64,000 nucleotides of DNA from Candidatus Alloclostridium intestinigallinarum (GTDB lineage Bacteria > Bacillota > Clostridia > Christensenellales > UBA3700), in the NCBI GenBank assembly GCA_904382605.1, contig CAJFJA010000002.1, positions 1 to 64,000 of the forward strand. Direction: 5' to 3'. Made by a program: the position numbers and the translations under genes. The notes under the pieces were generated by a model. The model did not search any database. It saw only the letters and a program-made list of their open reading frames with translations, and had not been told where the DNA came from. The first letter of the stretch is position 1, and the number at the start of each line of letters is the position of its first letter. Below are positions 1-7,747 of the stretch, in pieces.

Positions 1-240
1 CTGTATTGTCAAGTGACGGCTGTGCAAAAGCGCCGAAAAGATATGTTCTGAGGCGCGTTCGTATTGTTCCTGTTCGGCATCTGCTCCCTGCGATAAAAAG
101 TCACCTTTCCTTGTATTAGGGCACTTCTTCGCGGTGCGTTTAAGTGCAGTTACAAATAGGCAAAATTATAAAAATCAATCGAGGCAAAACCGCGCTTTTG
201 CGAGCGGGAGCGTGGGACACTCCACCCCTTAACCGCCGTG
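1..240. repeat. Dispersed non-coding repeat copy
   Basis: No gene is seen here. Positions 88-160 carry a segment (CTTTCCTTGTATTAGGGCAC, then CTTCTTCGCGGTGCGTTT) that recurs near 3420-3455, 3680-3716 and 28131-28170. Positions 181-240 carry a second module (AAAACCGCGCTTTTGCGAGC followed by a GGGAGCGTGGGAC arm) that recurs in this orientation at 3965-4025 and 4095-4125 and in inverse orientation near 1021-1158. This is an interspersed repeat family of unknown function. Confidence 0.6.
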
Positions 241-250
241 AAGTAACATT

Positions 251-900
251 CTTACTATCAAAAATAACCTTGTCAAGTAGTACCTGACAAGCCTGTTTTA
301 CTTAGTCTCAAAAATAATCTTGTCAAGTAGTACCTGACAAGTCTGCTTTATTTAGTCTCAAAAATACTCTTGTCAAGTAGCATCTGACAAACCTGTTTTA
401 CTTAGTGTCAAGAATATTCTTGTCAAGCAGTACCTGACAAGCCTGTCTTACTTACTATCAAAAATAACCTTGTCAAGTAGTACCTGACAAGTCTGTTTTA
501 CTTAGTTTCAAAAATACTCTTGTCAAGCAGTACCTGACAAGCCTGTCTTACTTAGTGTCAAAAATAACCTTGTCAAGCAGTACTTGACAAGTATGTTTTA
601 CTTACTATCAAAGATAATCTTGTCAAGTAGTACCTGACAAGTCTGTTTTACTTACTATCAAAGATAATCTTGTCAAGTAATACCTGACAAGTCTGTTTTA
701 CTTAGTCTCAAAAATAACCTTGTCAAGCAGTACTTGACAAGTCTGTCTTACTTATTATCAATAACAATCTTGTCAAGTAGTAACTGACAAGTCTGTTGTA
801 CTTGCTAGCTAAAATAACCTTGTCAAGTAACAACTGACGAACCCGTTAAAACTTTTAACAAAAAGTTGCCGTGTCAAGTGGTACTTGACACGATGATTTA
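251..900. repeat. Thirteen-copy tandem array, 50-bp unit with internal dyad
   Basis: Thirteen head-to-tail units start every 50 bp from 251 to 851. Each has an AT-rich half (CTTAGTCTCAAAAATAA type) and a dyad half. The dyad is CTTGTCAAG-N5-CTTGACAAG in units 7 and 10, and usually has one mismatch (CCTGACAAG) elsewhere. Unit 13 has CGTGTCAAG-N5-CTTGACACG, a paired change that keeps the symmetry. The stretch between dyads is conserved too, so this is not a CRISPR array. No reading frame crosses it. Function unknown; a multi-site protein-binding or cruciform-forming locus is possible. Confidence 0.9.
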
Positions 901-1020
901 ACAATGCCGGCAATAGGTGTGTAAGTTATTAACGTACGGAAATAAGGGAGAACCGACCATTATGCAGGAGCGATTAACGCCATAGCGAAGATGGAACTTT
1001 ATTTTATAGTTTGATATTGC

Positions 1021-1158
1021 AAGGCGGTTAAGGGGTGCAACGTCCAACGTTGCCAAGGCGGTTAAGAGGTGGAGCGTCCCACGTTGCCAAGGCGGTTAAG
1101 AGGTGGAGCGTCCCACGTTGCCAAGGCGGTTAAGGGGTGGGGCACCCACGCTCCTGCG
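1021..1158. repeat. Four-copy tandem 34-bp repeat
   Basis: Four units begin AAGGCGGTTAAG at 1021, 1055, 1089 and 1123. Units 2 and 3 are identical and the last one diverges at its 3' end. The unit contains the GTGGAGCGTCCCAC arm shared with the dispersed repeats at 181-240 and 3960-4030, so this is a locally amplified copy of that family. The rest of 901-1298 holds no gene that I can see. Confidence 0.85.
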
Positions 1159-1298
1159 AATGAACGGGGTTTTTAATTATGCCATATAGCCTTATCGCAA
1201 AATACTTTCATTCGGCGCTTATCTTATCCGGCGGCTAAGCGAAGCGCATGTCATATTGCGCTATCCTCGTTCATATCCTTTAACAAGGAGGACAGGCT

Positions 1299-1679
1299 AT
1301 GACTAAAATAAACAAAAGCGACATCTTCGACCTTTTAAGGAGTATACTCATATCCGTACTTATATCGGTAATCGGCGTGATAATTCTGGCAATCATCGCA
1401 AAGTTCGCCGACTTATCCGACGGGGTCATCACGGGCGTGAACATATTTATCCGCGTGCTTGCGATACTTCTCGGAATGCTTATCGGTACGAGGGCGGGCA
1501 GATACTTTATAGCGAAAGGGGTGGTTACCGGCGGCGTTTTCGCGCTGCTCACCTATCTTTTATCGGCAATTCTGGCGGGGAGTTTTACCGCGTCGGGTAT
1601 GACCTTGTACGACGCGCTGGCGTGCATTCTGGCAGGGATAATCAGCGGCGGCATATGCGCGGTGGCGAAAAAGTCGTAG
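1299..1679 (+). CDS. TIGR04086-type small membrane protein
   Basis: This 126-residue protein has about four hydrophobic segments (roughly residues 15-38, 45-65, 72-93 and 100-122) and a short charged N-terminus. It matches the TIGR04086/YrzE group of clostridial membrane proteins by size, topology and position, because that group is commonly encoded just upstream of the SCIFF peptide gene. The ATG follows AAGGAGG with good spacing. The role is unknown; its constant place beside SCIFF hints at a link with peptide export or with the SecDF genes downstream, which is inference only. The family name is assigned from context as much as from sequence. Confidence 0.75.
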   Translation: MTKINKSDIFDLLRSILISVLISVIGVIILAIIAKFADLSDGVITGVNIFIRVLAILLGMLIGTRAGRYFIAKGVVTGGVFALLTYLLSAILAGSFTASGMTLYDALACILAGIISGGICAVAKKS

Positions 1680-1775
1680 AGAAAAAGCGGCGCGTGCGTT
1701 CGCAGGAAAAAATTCGCTTGCATTTTCATGCGATATATATTACAATATAGTAAACACTAACCGGAGGTGCAAGTT

Positions 1776-1946
1776 ATGCATATCAATTCCATCGTAAAAA
1801 AGACCATTCGCAAGGAAGGCAAGATAGGCTGCGGCGAGTGCCAGTCCAGCTGCCAGTCCGCCTGCAAGACCAGCTGCACTGTGGGCAACCAGAGCTGCAA
1901 AAACAACGGTGAAAAGGTGAACGTAGTCCGCAAGCCTCTTATCTGA
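1776..1946 (+). CDS. scfA: SCIFF ribosomally made peptide precursor
   Basis: A 56-residue peptide containing six cysteines (C19, C22, C26, C30, C34, C41), which is the six-cysteines-in-forty-five signature of the SCIFF family. The leader (MHINSIVKKT) and the GCGECQSSCQSACKTSC core are typical. In characterised clostridial homologues the partner radical SAM enzyme joins a cysteine sulfur to a residue backbone (thioether, sactipeptide class). GGAGG lies 7-8 nt before the ATG. The stop TGA overlaps the ATG of the maturase by one base (TGATG), so the two are translationally coupled. The biological role of mature SCIFF is unknown. The gene is short and easily missed by gene callers. Confidence 0.95.
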   Translation: MHINSIVKKTIRKEGKIGCGECQSSCQSACKTSCTVGNQSCKNNGEKVNVVRKPLI

Positions 1947-3304
1947 TGGTTCATACATTCAAATTTTCTTACTCGGGCAAGGAGTATTACTTTGTCTGGG
2001 ATGTGGAAAGCGGCAGTCTGCACAACGTTGACAGGGTCGCTTTTCTGATTGTCAATAAGATTTACGACGTTCGTCCGCTCAGTGAAGAAGAGCAGGGCGA
2101 ACTTTGCGCTATTCCGAAAGAAGAATTCGACGGCATAGTTTCCGAACTGAAAAATCTGGAGGCGGAAGGCAGTCTTAACGCGCCGTGCACTACCTATGTG
2201 GAGAAAAAGCGCACGGGCGAGATAAAGGCAATGTGCCTGAACGTGTGTTACGACTGCAATTTAAGGTGCAAGTACTGCTTTGCCGACGAGGGCACCTACC
2301 ACACCACCTCGCGCGCGCATATGACGGCGGAAGTTGGCAGACAGGCGATAGACTGGCTTATCGCCCATAGCGGAAAACGCCGTAACCTTGAAGTGGACTT
2401 TTTCGGCGGAGAGCCGCTGCTGTGCTACGACGCGGTCAAAAGCATAGTAGAGTACGCCCGCTCGCGCGAAAAGGAGACGGGCAAGACTTTTTCCTTCACC
2501 ATGACCACAAACTGCCTGCTTCTGGACGAAGAAAAGGCTAAGTGGCTGGACGAAAATATGTACAACGTCGTCCTCTCGCTCGACGGCAGAAAGGAAGTGC
2601 ACAACCGTATGCGCCCCACTCCGAGCGGAAAGGATGTGTACGATATAATCAGGAAAAATGCGCTGTATATGGCGAAACTGCGCGGCAATAAGTCGTATTA
2701 TGTGCGCGGTACGTTCACGCACGAAAACCTCGATTTTGCCGAAGACGTAAAGGCGATGGTGGAAGCGGGCTTTGACAGCGTATCCGTCGAACCCGTAGTC
2801 ACCGACCTTAAAGGCATAGAAATTTCGGAGAGTGATTTGCCGAAGATATGCGAAGAGTACGACAAACTTGCGCGCTATTATCTGGAAAGATATGACGAAG
2901 GCAAGCCGTTTACCTTCTTCCACTACTTTATTGACCTTGAAACTTCGCCCTGCATGACCAAGCGCCTTACCGGTTGCGGCAGCGGCTGCGAATACGTCGC
3001 CGTATCTCCCGAGGGCAAGATTTATCCCTGCCACCAATTCTGCGAGCAGGAGCAGTACTGCATGGGCGACGTGCGGGGGAACGAGGGCGTACCCGGCGTA
3101 GCCGATTACTTTGCGACCAACATAGTTACGCGCAAAAAAGACTGCGAAAACTGCTTTGCAAAATACTATTGCAGCGGCGGTTGCGCCGCCAACAACATAA
3201 AATTCGGCGGGGGAATGGACAGCGTTACGCCCGTTACCTGCGCGATGATGAGAAAACGCCTCGAAAACGCCCTGTTTATTGCCGCGTATACGCTTACAAA
3301 ATAA
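1946..3304 (+). CDS. scfB: SCIFF maturase, radical SAM/SPASM thioether synthase
   Basis: A 452-residue radical SAM enzyme. The cluster-binding motif is C104-x3-C108-x2-C111 (CNLRCKYC), and FFGGEP follows as the SAM-binding GGE-type motif. An N-terminal segment of about 90 residues fits the peptide-recognition region usual for RiPP maturases. The C-terminus is a SPASM domain with many cysteines (GCGSGCEY, YPCHQFC, CENCFAKYYCSGGCAAN) for auxiliary Fe-S clusters. It should install thioether crosslinks in the peptide encoded immediately upstream, as shown for clostridial homologues (CteB, Tte1186). The start ATG overlaps the scfA stop. Length is normal for the family. Confidence 0.95.
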   Translation: MVHTFKFSYSGKEYYFVWDVESGSLHNVDRVAFLIVNKIYDVRPLSEEEQGELCAIPKEEFDGIVSELKNLEAEGSLNAPCTTYVEKKRTGEIKAMCLNVCYDCNLRCKYCFADEGTYHTTSRAHMTAEVGRQAIDWLIAHSGKRRNLEVDFFGGEPLLCYDAVKSIVEYARSREKETGKTFSFTMTTNCLLLDEEKAKWLDENMYNVVLSLDGRKEVHNRMRPTPSGKDVYDIIRKNALYMAKLRGNKSYYVRGTFTHENLDFAEDVKAMVEAGFDSVSVEPVVTDLKGIEISESDLPKICEEYDKLARYYLERYDEGKPFTFFHYFIDLETSPCMTKRLTGCGSGCEYVAVSPEGKIYPCHQFCEQEQYCMGDVRGNEGVPGVADYFATNIVTRKKDCENCFAKYYCSGGCAANNIKFGGGMDSVTPVTCAMMRKRLENALFIAAYTLTK

Positions 3305-3324
3305 CAATTTTGTGAGCGTATAAC

Positions 3325-3760
3325 CATAGGCGCCGCGCATAAGCACCCTACTGCGGTGTCAAGGCACTCATTTTGAGAAATCACGTACGCCAAGTACGCT
3401 CATTCCCAAAATGAGCGCCTTTCCTAGCATTAGGGCACTTCTTCGCGGTGCGTTTGGTTGCGGCTTTTAACAAGGTAAAAATTAATGGTATTGCGAAGAA
3501 AATACTTTTAAATAATACTTTTGTTACTTCAAGGTGGTTAAGTGGTGAAGCGCACGGCGCTTCCGGTGCGTTTGGTTGCGGCTTTTAACAAGGTAAAAAT
3601 TAAAGGCATTGCGAAGATAATCTCTTTAATCAAGTTACTTACTGCAAGGCATAATCATGGGTGGAGCGCCACGCGCTCCTTTCCTTGTATTAGGGCACTT
3701 CTTCGCGGTGCGTTTCAGCGCAACTATAAAACGGTGCGGCGAGCCGCCGCAGGCTGATTA
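3325..3760. repeat. Dispersed composite repeat, copy 2
   Basis: The segment from CATAGGCGCCGCGCATAAGC to the GCGAGCCGCCGCAGGCTGAT tail is closely similar to 28040-28330. The block GCGTTTGGTTGCGGCTTTTA plus ACAAGGTAAAAATTA is present twice within this copy (about 3449 and 3569) and once at about 28164. A 71-codon frame (3542-3757) and a 93-codon frame (28162-28443) share peptide sequence only because the nucleotides are the same. It is treated as non-coding interspersed DNA. Confidence 0.8.
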
Positions 3761-3857
3761 TATTTCAAATTAACAAAACTGAATTTCAAAATTAATATCT
3801 CCGCAATACTTTGCTTTATATTATTGCCTAGCTCAAATACTATCGTTTACCAAAAAT

Positions 3858-3948
3858 CTTGGTATCGGTTTGTTAACTTTCTTTTATAAATGAAGTGTCC
3901 ACTATAGTGGACAGATTGATAAAAATTGCCATATATGTCGATACCAAG
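3858..3948. repeat. Concentric inverted repeats around an 18-bp palindrome
   Basis: A perfect palindrome, TGTCCACTATAGTGGACA, lies at 3896-3913. Outside it the arms CTTGGTATCG (3858-3867) and CGATACCAAG (3939-3948) are inverted repeats with almost the same centre. This could be a strong operator, a cruciform or a tiny inverted-repeat element. The flanking DNA (3761-3857) shows no gene. Confidence 0.7.
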
Positions 3949-3959
3949 AAATGCTTTAT

Positions 3960-4200
3960 ATTGTGAAAATAAAGCGAAGCAAAACCGCGTTTTTGCGAGC
4001 GGGAGCGTGGGACGCTCCACCCCTGATTGAGCTTTGAAGTAACAAAAGTATTACTTTATTATATTATCTCCGCAATGTTTTATATTGTAAATAAAAGCGA
4101 AGCAAAACCGCGTTTTTGCGAGCGTAACCGCTAAAACTTGCTGTGCAAGTTTTCCCGCAAGGGCGGAAAGGGTTGGCGTGGTGACCACGCTGTCTTAACC
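3960..4200. repeat. Dispersed GC-arm repeat, two partial copies
   Basis: AAGCGAAGCAAAACCGCGTT followed by TTTGCGAGCG occurs at about 3971-4000 and again at about 4094-4123. The first copy continues into the hairpin GGAGCGTGGGACGCTCC. It is the same family as 181-240 and the 34-bp tandem units at 1021-1158. No coding potential is supported. Confidence 0.65.
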
Positions 4201-4320
4201 GCCTTGCAGTAACTTCCGCTTGTATATGCTTGTTTTCCTTGCACGCGCAATTGGTACCCGTTGCGCGAAAAGAAGGGGAAACCGCGCCTCAAGCGTACGC
4301 AAATGGGTGGGTTTTCCCTT

Positions 4321-4450
4321 ATGCCATAGCAAAGTGATGGGCGTATGATTGAGAGAGATGATTTTTCGTTCGATTTCACACGAGGGCGACGAAGGTAATA
4401 GCGGCGGAAAGGCGCTCTCTCGGCAGATGCCCATCACTTTGTTATGGCAT
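4321..4450. repeat. 130-bp element with 22-bp terminal inverted repeats
   Basis: The left end 4321-4342 (ATGCCATAGCAAAGTGATGG then GC) is the reverse complement of 4429-4450 with one mismatch. Inner arms (GAGAGAG near 4351, CTCTCTC near 4415) extend the fold. It resembles a small non-autonomous inverted-repeat element or a long RNA hairpin. No clear target-site duplication is visible. Confidence 0.7.
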
Positions 4451-4568
4451 TACACGTAGCCGCAAAGTGTTTTGCGTTGATAAAAATACGCTTATCGTAT
4501 AGTTTTATCGCAAAACACTTTCACTCGGCGCTTAAGCGGAGCATTTTCACTCGGCGGCTATTTTTTAT

Positions 4569-4597
4569 TTGACTTATATATATAAAAATATTATAAT
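4569..4597 (+). promoter_or_regulatory. Sigma-A-type promoter of secDF
   Basis: TTGACT (4569-4574), 17-bp spacer and TATAAT (4592-4597), about 34 bp before the secD start. The -10 region is part of ATTATAATGATTATAA, a motif also present at the rny promoter. Confidence 0.8.
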
Positions 4598-4630
4598 GAT
4601 TATAACTATGTAGTAAAGGAGGCAATCTTC

Positions 4631-6139
4631 TTGGCAAAGTCATCTAACAAGGACTTTAAGAAGGGGTCCGGAAGAGGATCGGGCGCAGTTGCGGACAGCG
4701 CGGGCAAGCGTAAGAGCAGGCGCGTAAAATCGATCGTCTTTCTCACGGTTTTATCCTTATTGATAGTGCTTGCCGCGGTCTTTGCGTTCGTCAGCTTCGA
4801 TCTGAACGCTACCGACGAATACCACGGTTACGTCAGCACTATCTCGCTGGGTCTTGATCTCAGCGGCGGCGTTTATGCCGTTTACAACGTAGACACGTCT
4901 TCGGAAGAGTATACTTCCATGACCTCTGAAGAACAGACCGCCGCTATACAGGGTACTGCGGACACCATGCAGAGCCTGCTTTTCAACCGCGGCTATACTG
5001 AAGCGCAGGTTACCGTTTACGGCACCACCATTCGCGTGGAAGTGCCCGACGTGGACGATCCCGAGCGTATTTTCGACCTTGTCGGACGTCCCGCTTCATT
5101 GTGGTTGCAGGGCAGTTCGTCGCAGGTTACCAGCTCCAGCGCGTACGATGAAAAAGCCGACGGTATGGACGGCAGCCACATCGCCAACGCGGGATTAAGC
5201 TACGACAGTTCTTCCGGCGAATACGTGGTAGTGCTCGAATTCGACGAAGAGGGCACCAAGCTGTTCTCCGACCTCACTTCGACGTATTCCGGTAAGTATA
5301 TCGCAATATTCGTAAACCGCGAACTGCTTATCTCTCCCAAGGTCAACGAGGCTATCACCTCCGGACAATGCACCATTTCCGGCGGCTGGTCCGGCTCGAC
5401 CGGTTATCAGGACGCTTACGAACTTGCGGTCCAGATAATGGCGGGGTCATTTGCGGTTCCGCTCGATATGGCTGAAAGCGGCGTCATCTCCGCAACGCTG
5501 GGCAGCAGCGCCATTACCGCGGGTATCATCTCCGGTGCGGTGGGACTTGCGCTTATCGTCGTATATATGATAGTGCTTTACAAGATGATGGGCGTGGCTT
5601 CCGCGCTTTCGCTCGTGTATTACGCATTTACCTATCTGTTCCTGCTTGCGGTATTCCCCTGGGTACAGCTTACGCTTTCGGGTATAGCCGGCGTACTGCT
5701 GTCGATAGGTATGGCGGTGGACGCGAACGTCATTATCTTTGAGAGAATAAAAGAAGAATCCGCCGCCGGCAAGGCGCTGGGAACGGCTTGTTCGCTCGGC
5801 TTCAAGCGCTCGGCGGGCGCGATTATCGACGGCAACATCACCACCATTTTCGGCGCGGTAATACTGATAATCGTAGGTTCGTTCGGCGCGTCGGCGCTGC
5901 AGGGCTTCGGTATCACGCTGCTTATAGGTATAGTGCTGTCGCTCGTCTGCTCCATGCTGCTTACGCGAATCATACTCTATTGCATACGCACGCTTGCCGA
6001 AGGCGATGAGGACAAGCTGAAAAAGCAGGGCAAGGGCGAAGATTACGCCGAAAAGCTGTTCGGCGTGCGCCGCGGCAAAGCCGTTTTGACGGACGAAGAA
6101 ATGCTCGCAAACGACATTGCGGCAGAGGAGGCGAAATAA
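4631..6139 (+). CDS. secD: Protein translocase subunit SecD
   Basis: A 502-residue membrane protein that assists SecYEG-driven export by using the proton gradient at late steps of translocation. There is one N-terminal transmembrane helix (about 33-55) and then a large extracytoplasmic domain beginning with the family motif GLDLSGGV (about 74-81). The C-terminal half has five helices carrying conserved segments such as GMAVDANVIIFERIKEE. The start is TTG, preceded by AAAGGAGG at ideal spacing. The stop overlaps the secF ATG (TAATG), so SecD and SecF are made together but not fused. Length is normal for stand-alone SecD. Confidence 0.95.
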   Translation: MAKSSNKDFKKGSGRGSGAVADSAGKRKSRRVKSIVFLTVLSLLIVLAAVFAFVSFDLNATDEYHGYVSTISLGLDLSGGVYAVYNVDTSSEEYTSMTSEEQTAAIQGTADTMQSLLFNRGYTEAQVTVYGTTIRVEVPDVDDPERIFDLVGRPASLWLQGSSSQVTSSSAYDEKADGMDGSHIANAGLSYDSSSGEYVVVLEFDEEGTKLFSDLTSTYSGKYIAIFVNRELLISPKVNEAITSGQCTISGGWSGSTGYQDAYELAVQIMAGSFAVPLDMAESGVISATLGSSAITAGIISGAVGLALIVVYMIVLYKMMGVASALSLVYYAFTYLFLLAVFPWVQLTLSGIAGVLLSIGMAVDANVIIFERIKEESAAGKALGTACSLGFKRSAGAIIDGNITTIFGAVILIIVGSFGASALQGFGITLLIGIVLSLVCSMLLTRIILYCIRTLAEGDEDKLKKQGKGEDYAEKLFGVRRGKAVLTDEEMLANDIAAEEAK

Positions 6140-7644
6140 TGAGCAAGAAACCTTATAATAAAAAGAGGCCTCCTTACAAGAGCGCCAAAAAGCCCGCACC
6201 GCAGGTGCAGCAGGAAGAATTGAAGGAAGAACTGCTTACGGAAGAGGGCGCGGCGGACGTTCCCGCGGCGGAAGCTCCCGTGCAGGAAGCTCCCGTGCAG
6301 GAAGCTCCCGCACAGGAAACCCCCGTAAACGAATCCGTCCAGGCTCCCGTTGAGGAAGCCGCTCCCGCCGAATCCGTTGCCGAACCCGTTGCGGCGGAAC
6401 CCGTTGCGGAGACCGCTCCCGTGCAGGAACCCGTACGGGCGGCAAAGGCGTCTTCCGCGGTAAAGGGCGGCTCGCTGGGCGATAAGTGGAACAGATTCCG
6501 TCTGACTTCCAATTGGAGAATATGGGTATCAATACCCTTTATAGTGATAATCATAGCAATCATCTGTTTCGGCGTGTACGCGGGACAGGGCGGTTCTTTC
6601 GAAAGCGGTATGAACATAGGTATCGACTTCAAGGGCGGCACGATAATCACCACCAAGCTGGGTGAAAACGCCGTGGAAAACGAGTACGACACCTATTACG
6701 GCATAATCGAAGGCGCAATCAACAGCGAAGACATCGCAAACCGGGTGATAGAGTACGCGACGGAAAACGAACTTTCCTCGTCGCTGACCGTACAGGTGGT
6801 CACGCCTAACGTCAACTATACTCAGACGTCGGGTACGGGCGAGGATATGGCTATCGTGTTCAAGATAGACAATATCTCTTCCGCATTCGACAACGAAGCC
6901 AACGACATTACCCGTTACCGCAACGAGCTGATTCTGGAAAAGATAGCCACGGACATCAACGCGCACTTCTCCGCAAACGAGATTACCTCGCGCGTATATG
7001 TGAACGAGGACATAACTTCCGAATACATCGGCGCGTCCGCAAGTTCGCGTCTGCTCATGCTGGGCGGCATCGCGCTGGCGGTGGCGATAATCGTTATCCT
7101 TATCTATGTAATGATAAGGTTCGAAGTGTTCAGCGGTCTGTCGGCGGTCATCGCGCTTATTCACGACGTGGCGATCATGTTCTGCATCACCATAATCTTC
7201 AAAATACAGGTGAACGCGGCGTTCGTTTCGGCGATAATCACCATCGTGGCGTACTCGATAAACAACACGATAGTCATATTCGACCGCGTGCGCGAAAACA
7301 ATAAGATAGCCAAGAAGATGGCGGGCGATTCGGGCGTTGTCAACACGGCGGCCAATCTGCGTCCGCTGGTGGACAGGTCTGTGCGCGAAACCACTTTGCG
7401 TAACTTCAACTCGACCATTACCACACTGGTCATGATACTGCTCTTCTCGATAATAGGCACTTCTTCCGTGCGCGAGTTCGGCGTGCCCGTAATCGCGGGA
7501 CTTATCGGCGGCTTCTATTCGTCGATGTTCCTGTCGCCTTCGCTGTATATACTCATGAAAGAGTCCAACGAAAAGCGCAAGGCAAAGACGGCGGCGAAGA
7601 AAGCGCTTGCCGCGAAAGAGGCGAAGGCCGCCGCGGCGAAATAA
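6139..7644 (+). CDS. secF: Protein translocase subunit SecF
   Basis: A 501-residue partner of SecD. The core has a transmembrane helix at about 130-152, the motif GIDFKGGT (about 161-168) and a C-terminal five-helix block with IVAYSINNTIVIFDRVREN. It is about 200 residues longer than a minimal SecF because of an N-terminal cytoplasmic extension (residues 1-125). That extension is rich in Ala, Pro, Glu and Val with repeated PVQEA and EPVA units, and there is a short Lys/Ala-rich tail. The extension is probably a disordered linker of unknown role. A strong terminator follows at 7668-7695. Confidence 0.93.
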   Translation: MSKKPYNKKRPPYKSAKKPAPQVQQEELKEELLTEEGAADVPAAEAPVQEAPVQEAPAQETPVNESVQAPVEEAAPAESVAEPVAAEPVAETAPVQEPVRAAKASSAVKGGSLGDKWNRFRLTSNWRIWVSIPFIVIIIAIICFGVYAGQGGSFESGMNIGIDFKGGTIITTKLGENAVENEYDTYYGIIEGAINSEDIANRVIEYATENELSSSLTVQVVTPNVNYTQTSGTGEDMAIVFKIDNISSAFDNEANDITRYRNELILEKIATDINAHFSANEITSRVYVNEDITSEYIGASASSRLLMLGGIALAVAIIVILIYVMIRFEVFSGLSAVIALIHDVAIMFCITIIFKIQVNAAFVSAIITIVAYSINNTIVIFDRVRENNKIAKKMAGDSGVVNTAANLRPLVDRSVRETTLRNFNSTITTLVMILLFSIIGTSSVREFGVPVIAGLIGGFYSSMFLSPSLYILMKESNEKRKAKTAAKKALAAKEAKAAAAK

Positions 7645-7667
7645 TCGGGATAAAACCGTCAGGCAAA

Positions 7668-7695
7668 GCCGTTTCCGCAAGGGAGCGGCTTTTTT
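7668..7695 (+). terminator. Rho-independent terminator after secF
   Basis: GCCGTTTCC, GCAA tetraloop, GGGAGCGGC (nine pairs including two G-U), then six T. It separates secDF from the recJ operon. Confidence 0.85.
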
Positions 7696-7706
7696 GCCGC
7701 AATGTA

Positions 7707-7735
7707 TTTACGCGCGTGTAAAATTGTGTTATAAT
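7707..7735 (+). promoter_or_regulatory. Promoter of the recJ operon
   Basis: TTTACG (7707-7712), 17-bp spacer and TATAAT (7730-7735). The recJ ATG is only 13 bp beyond the -10 element, so the transcript would start about 6 nt before the ATG. Confidence 0.65.
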
Positions 7736-7747
7736 ATATATACTTTT

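Noticed and set aside
251..900. Possible CRISPR array
   Set aside because: The period is exactly 50 bp and the segments between dyads are also conserved; there are no unique spacers and no cas genes.
3542..3757. Conserved small protein shared with 28162-28443
   Set aside because: The peptide similarity is entirely explained by near-identical repeat DNA; there is no ribosome binding site and the ends of the frames differ.
4131..4437. Two minus-strand small frames of about 80 codons
   Set aside because: They lie in repeats and the inverted-repeat element, overlap each other and lack protein-like composition.
7607..7747. Longer N-terminus for RecJ
   Set aside because: It would overlap secF, its terminator and the promoter, and adds an Arg-rich tail unknown in RecJ.
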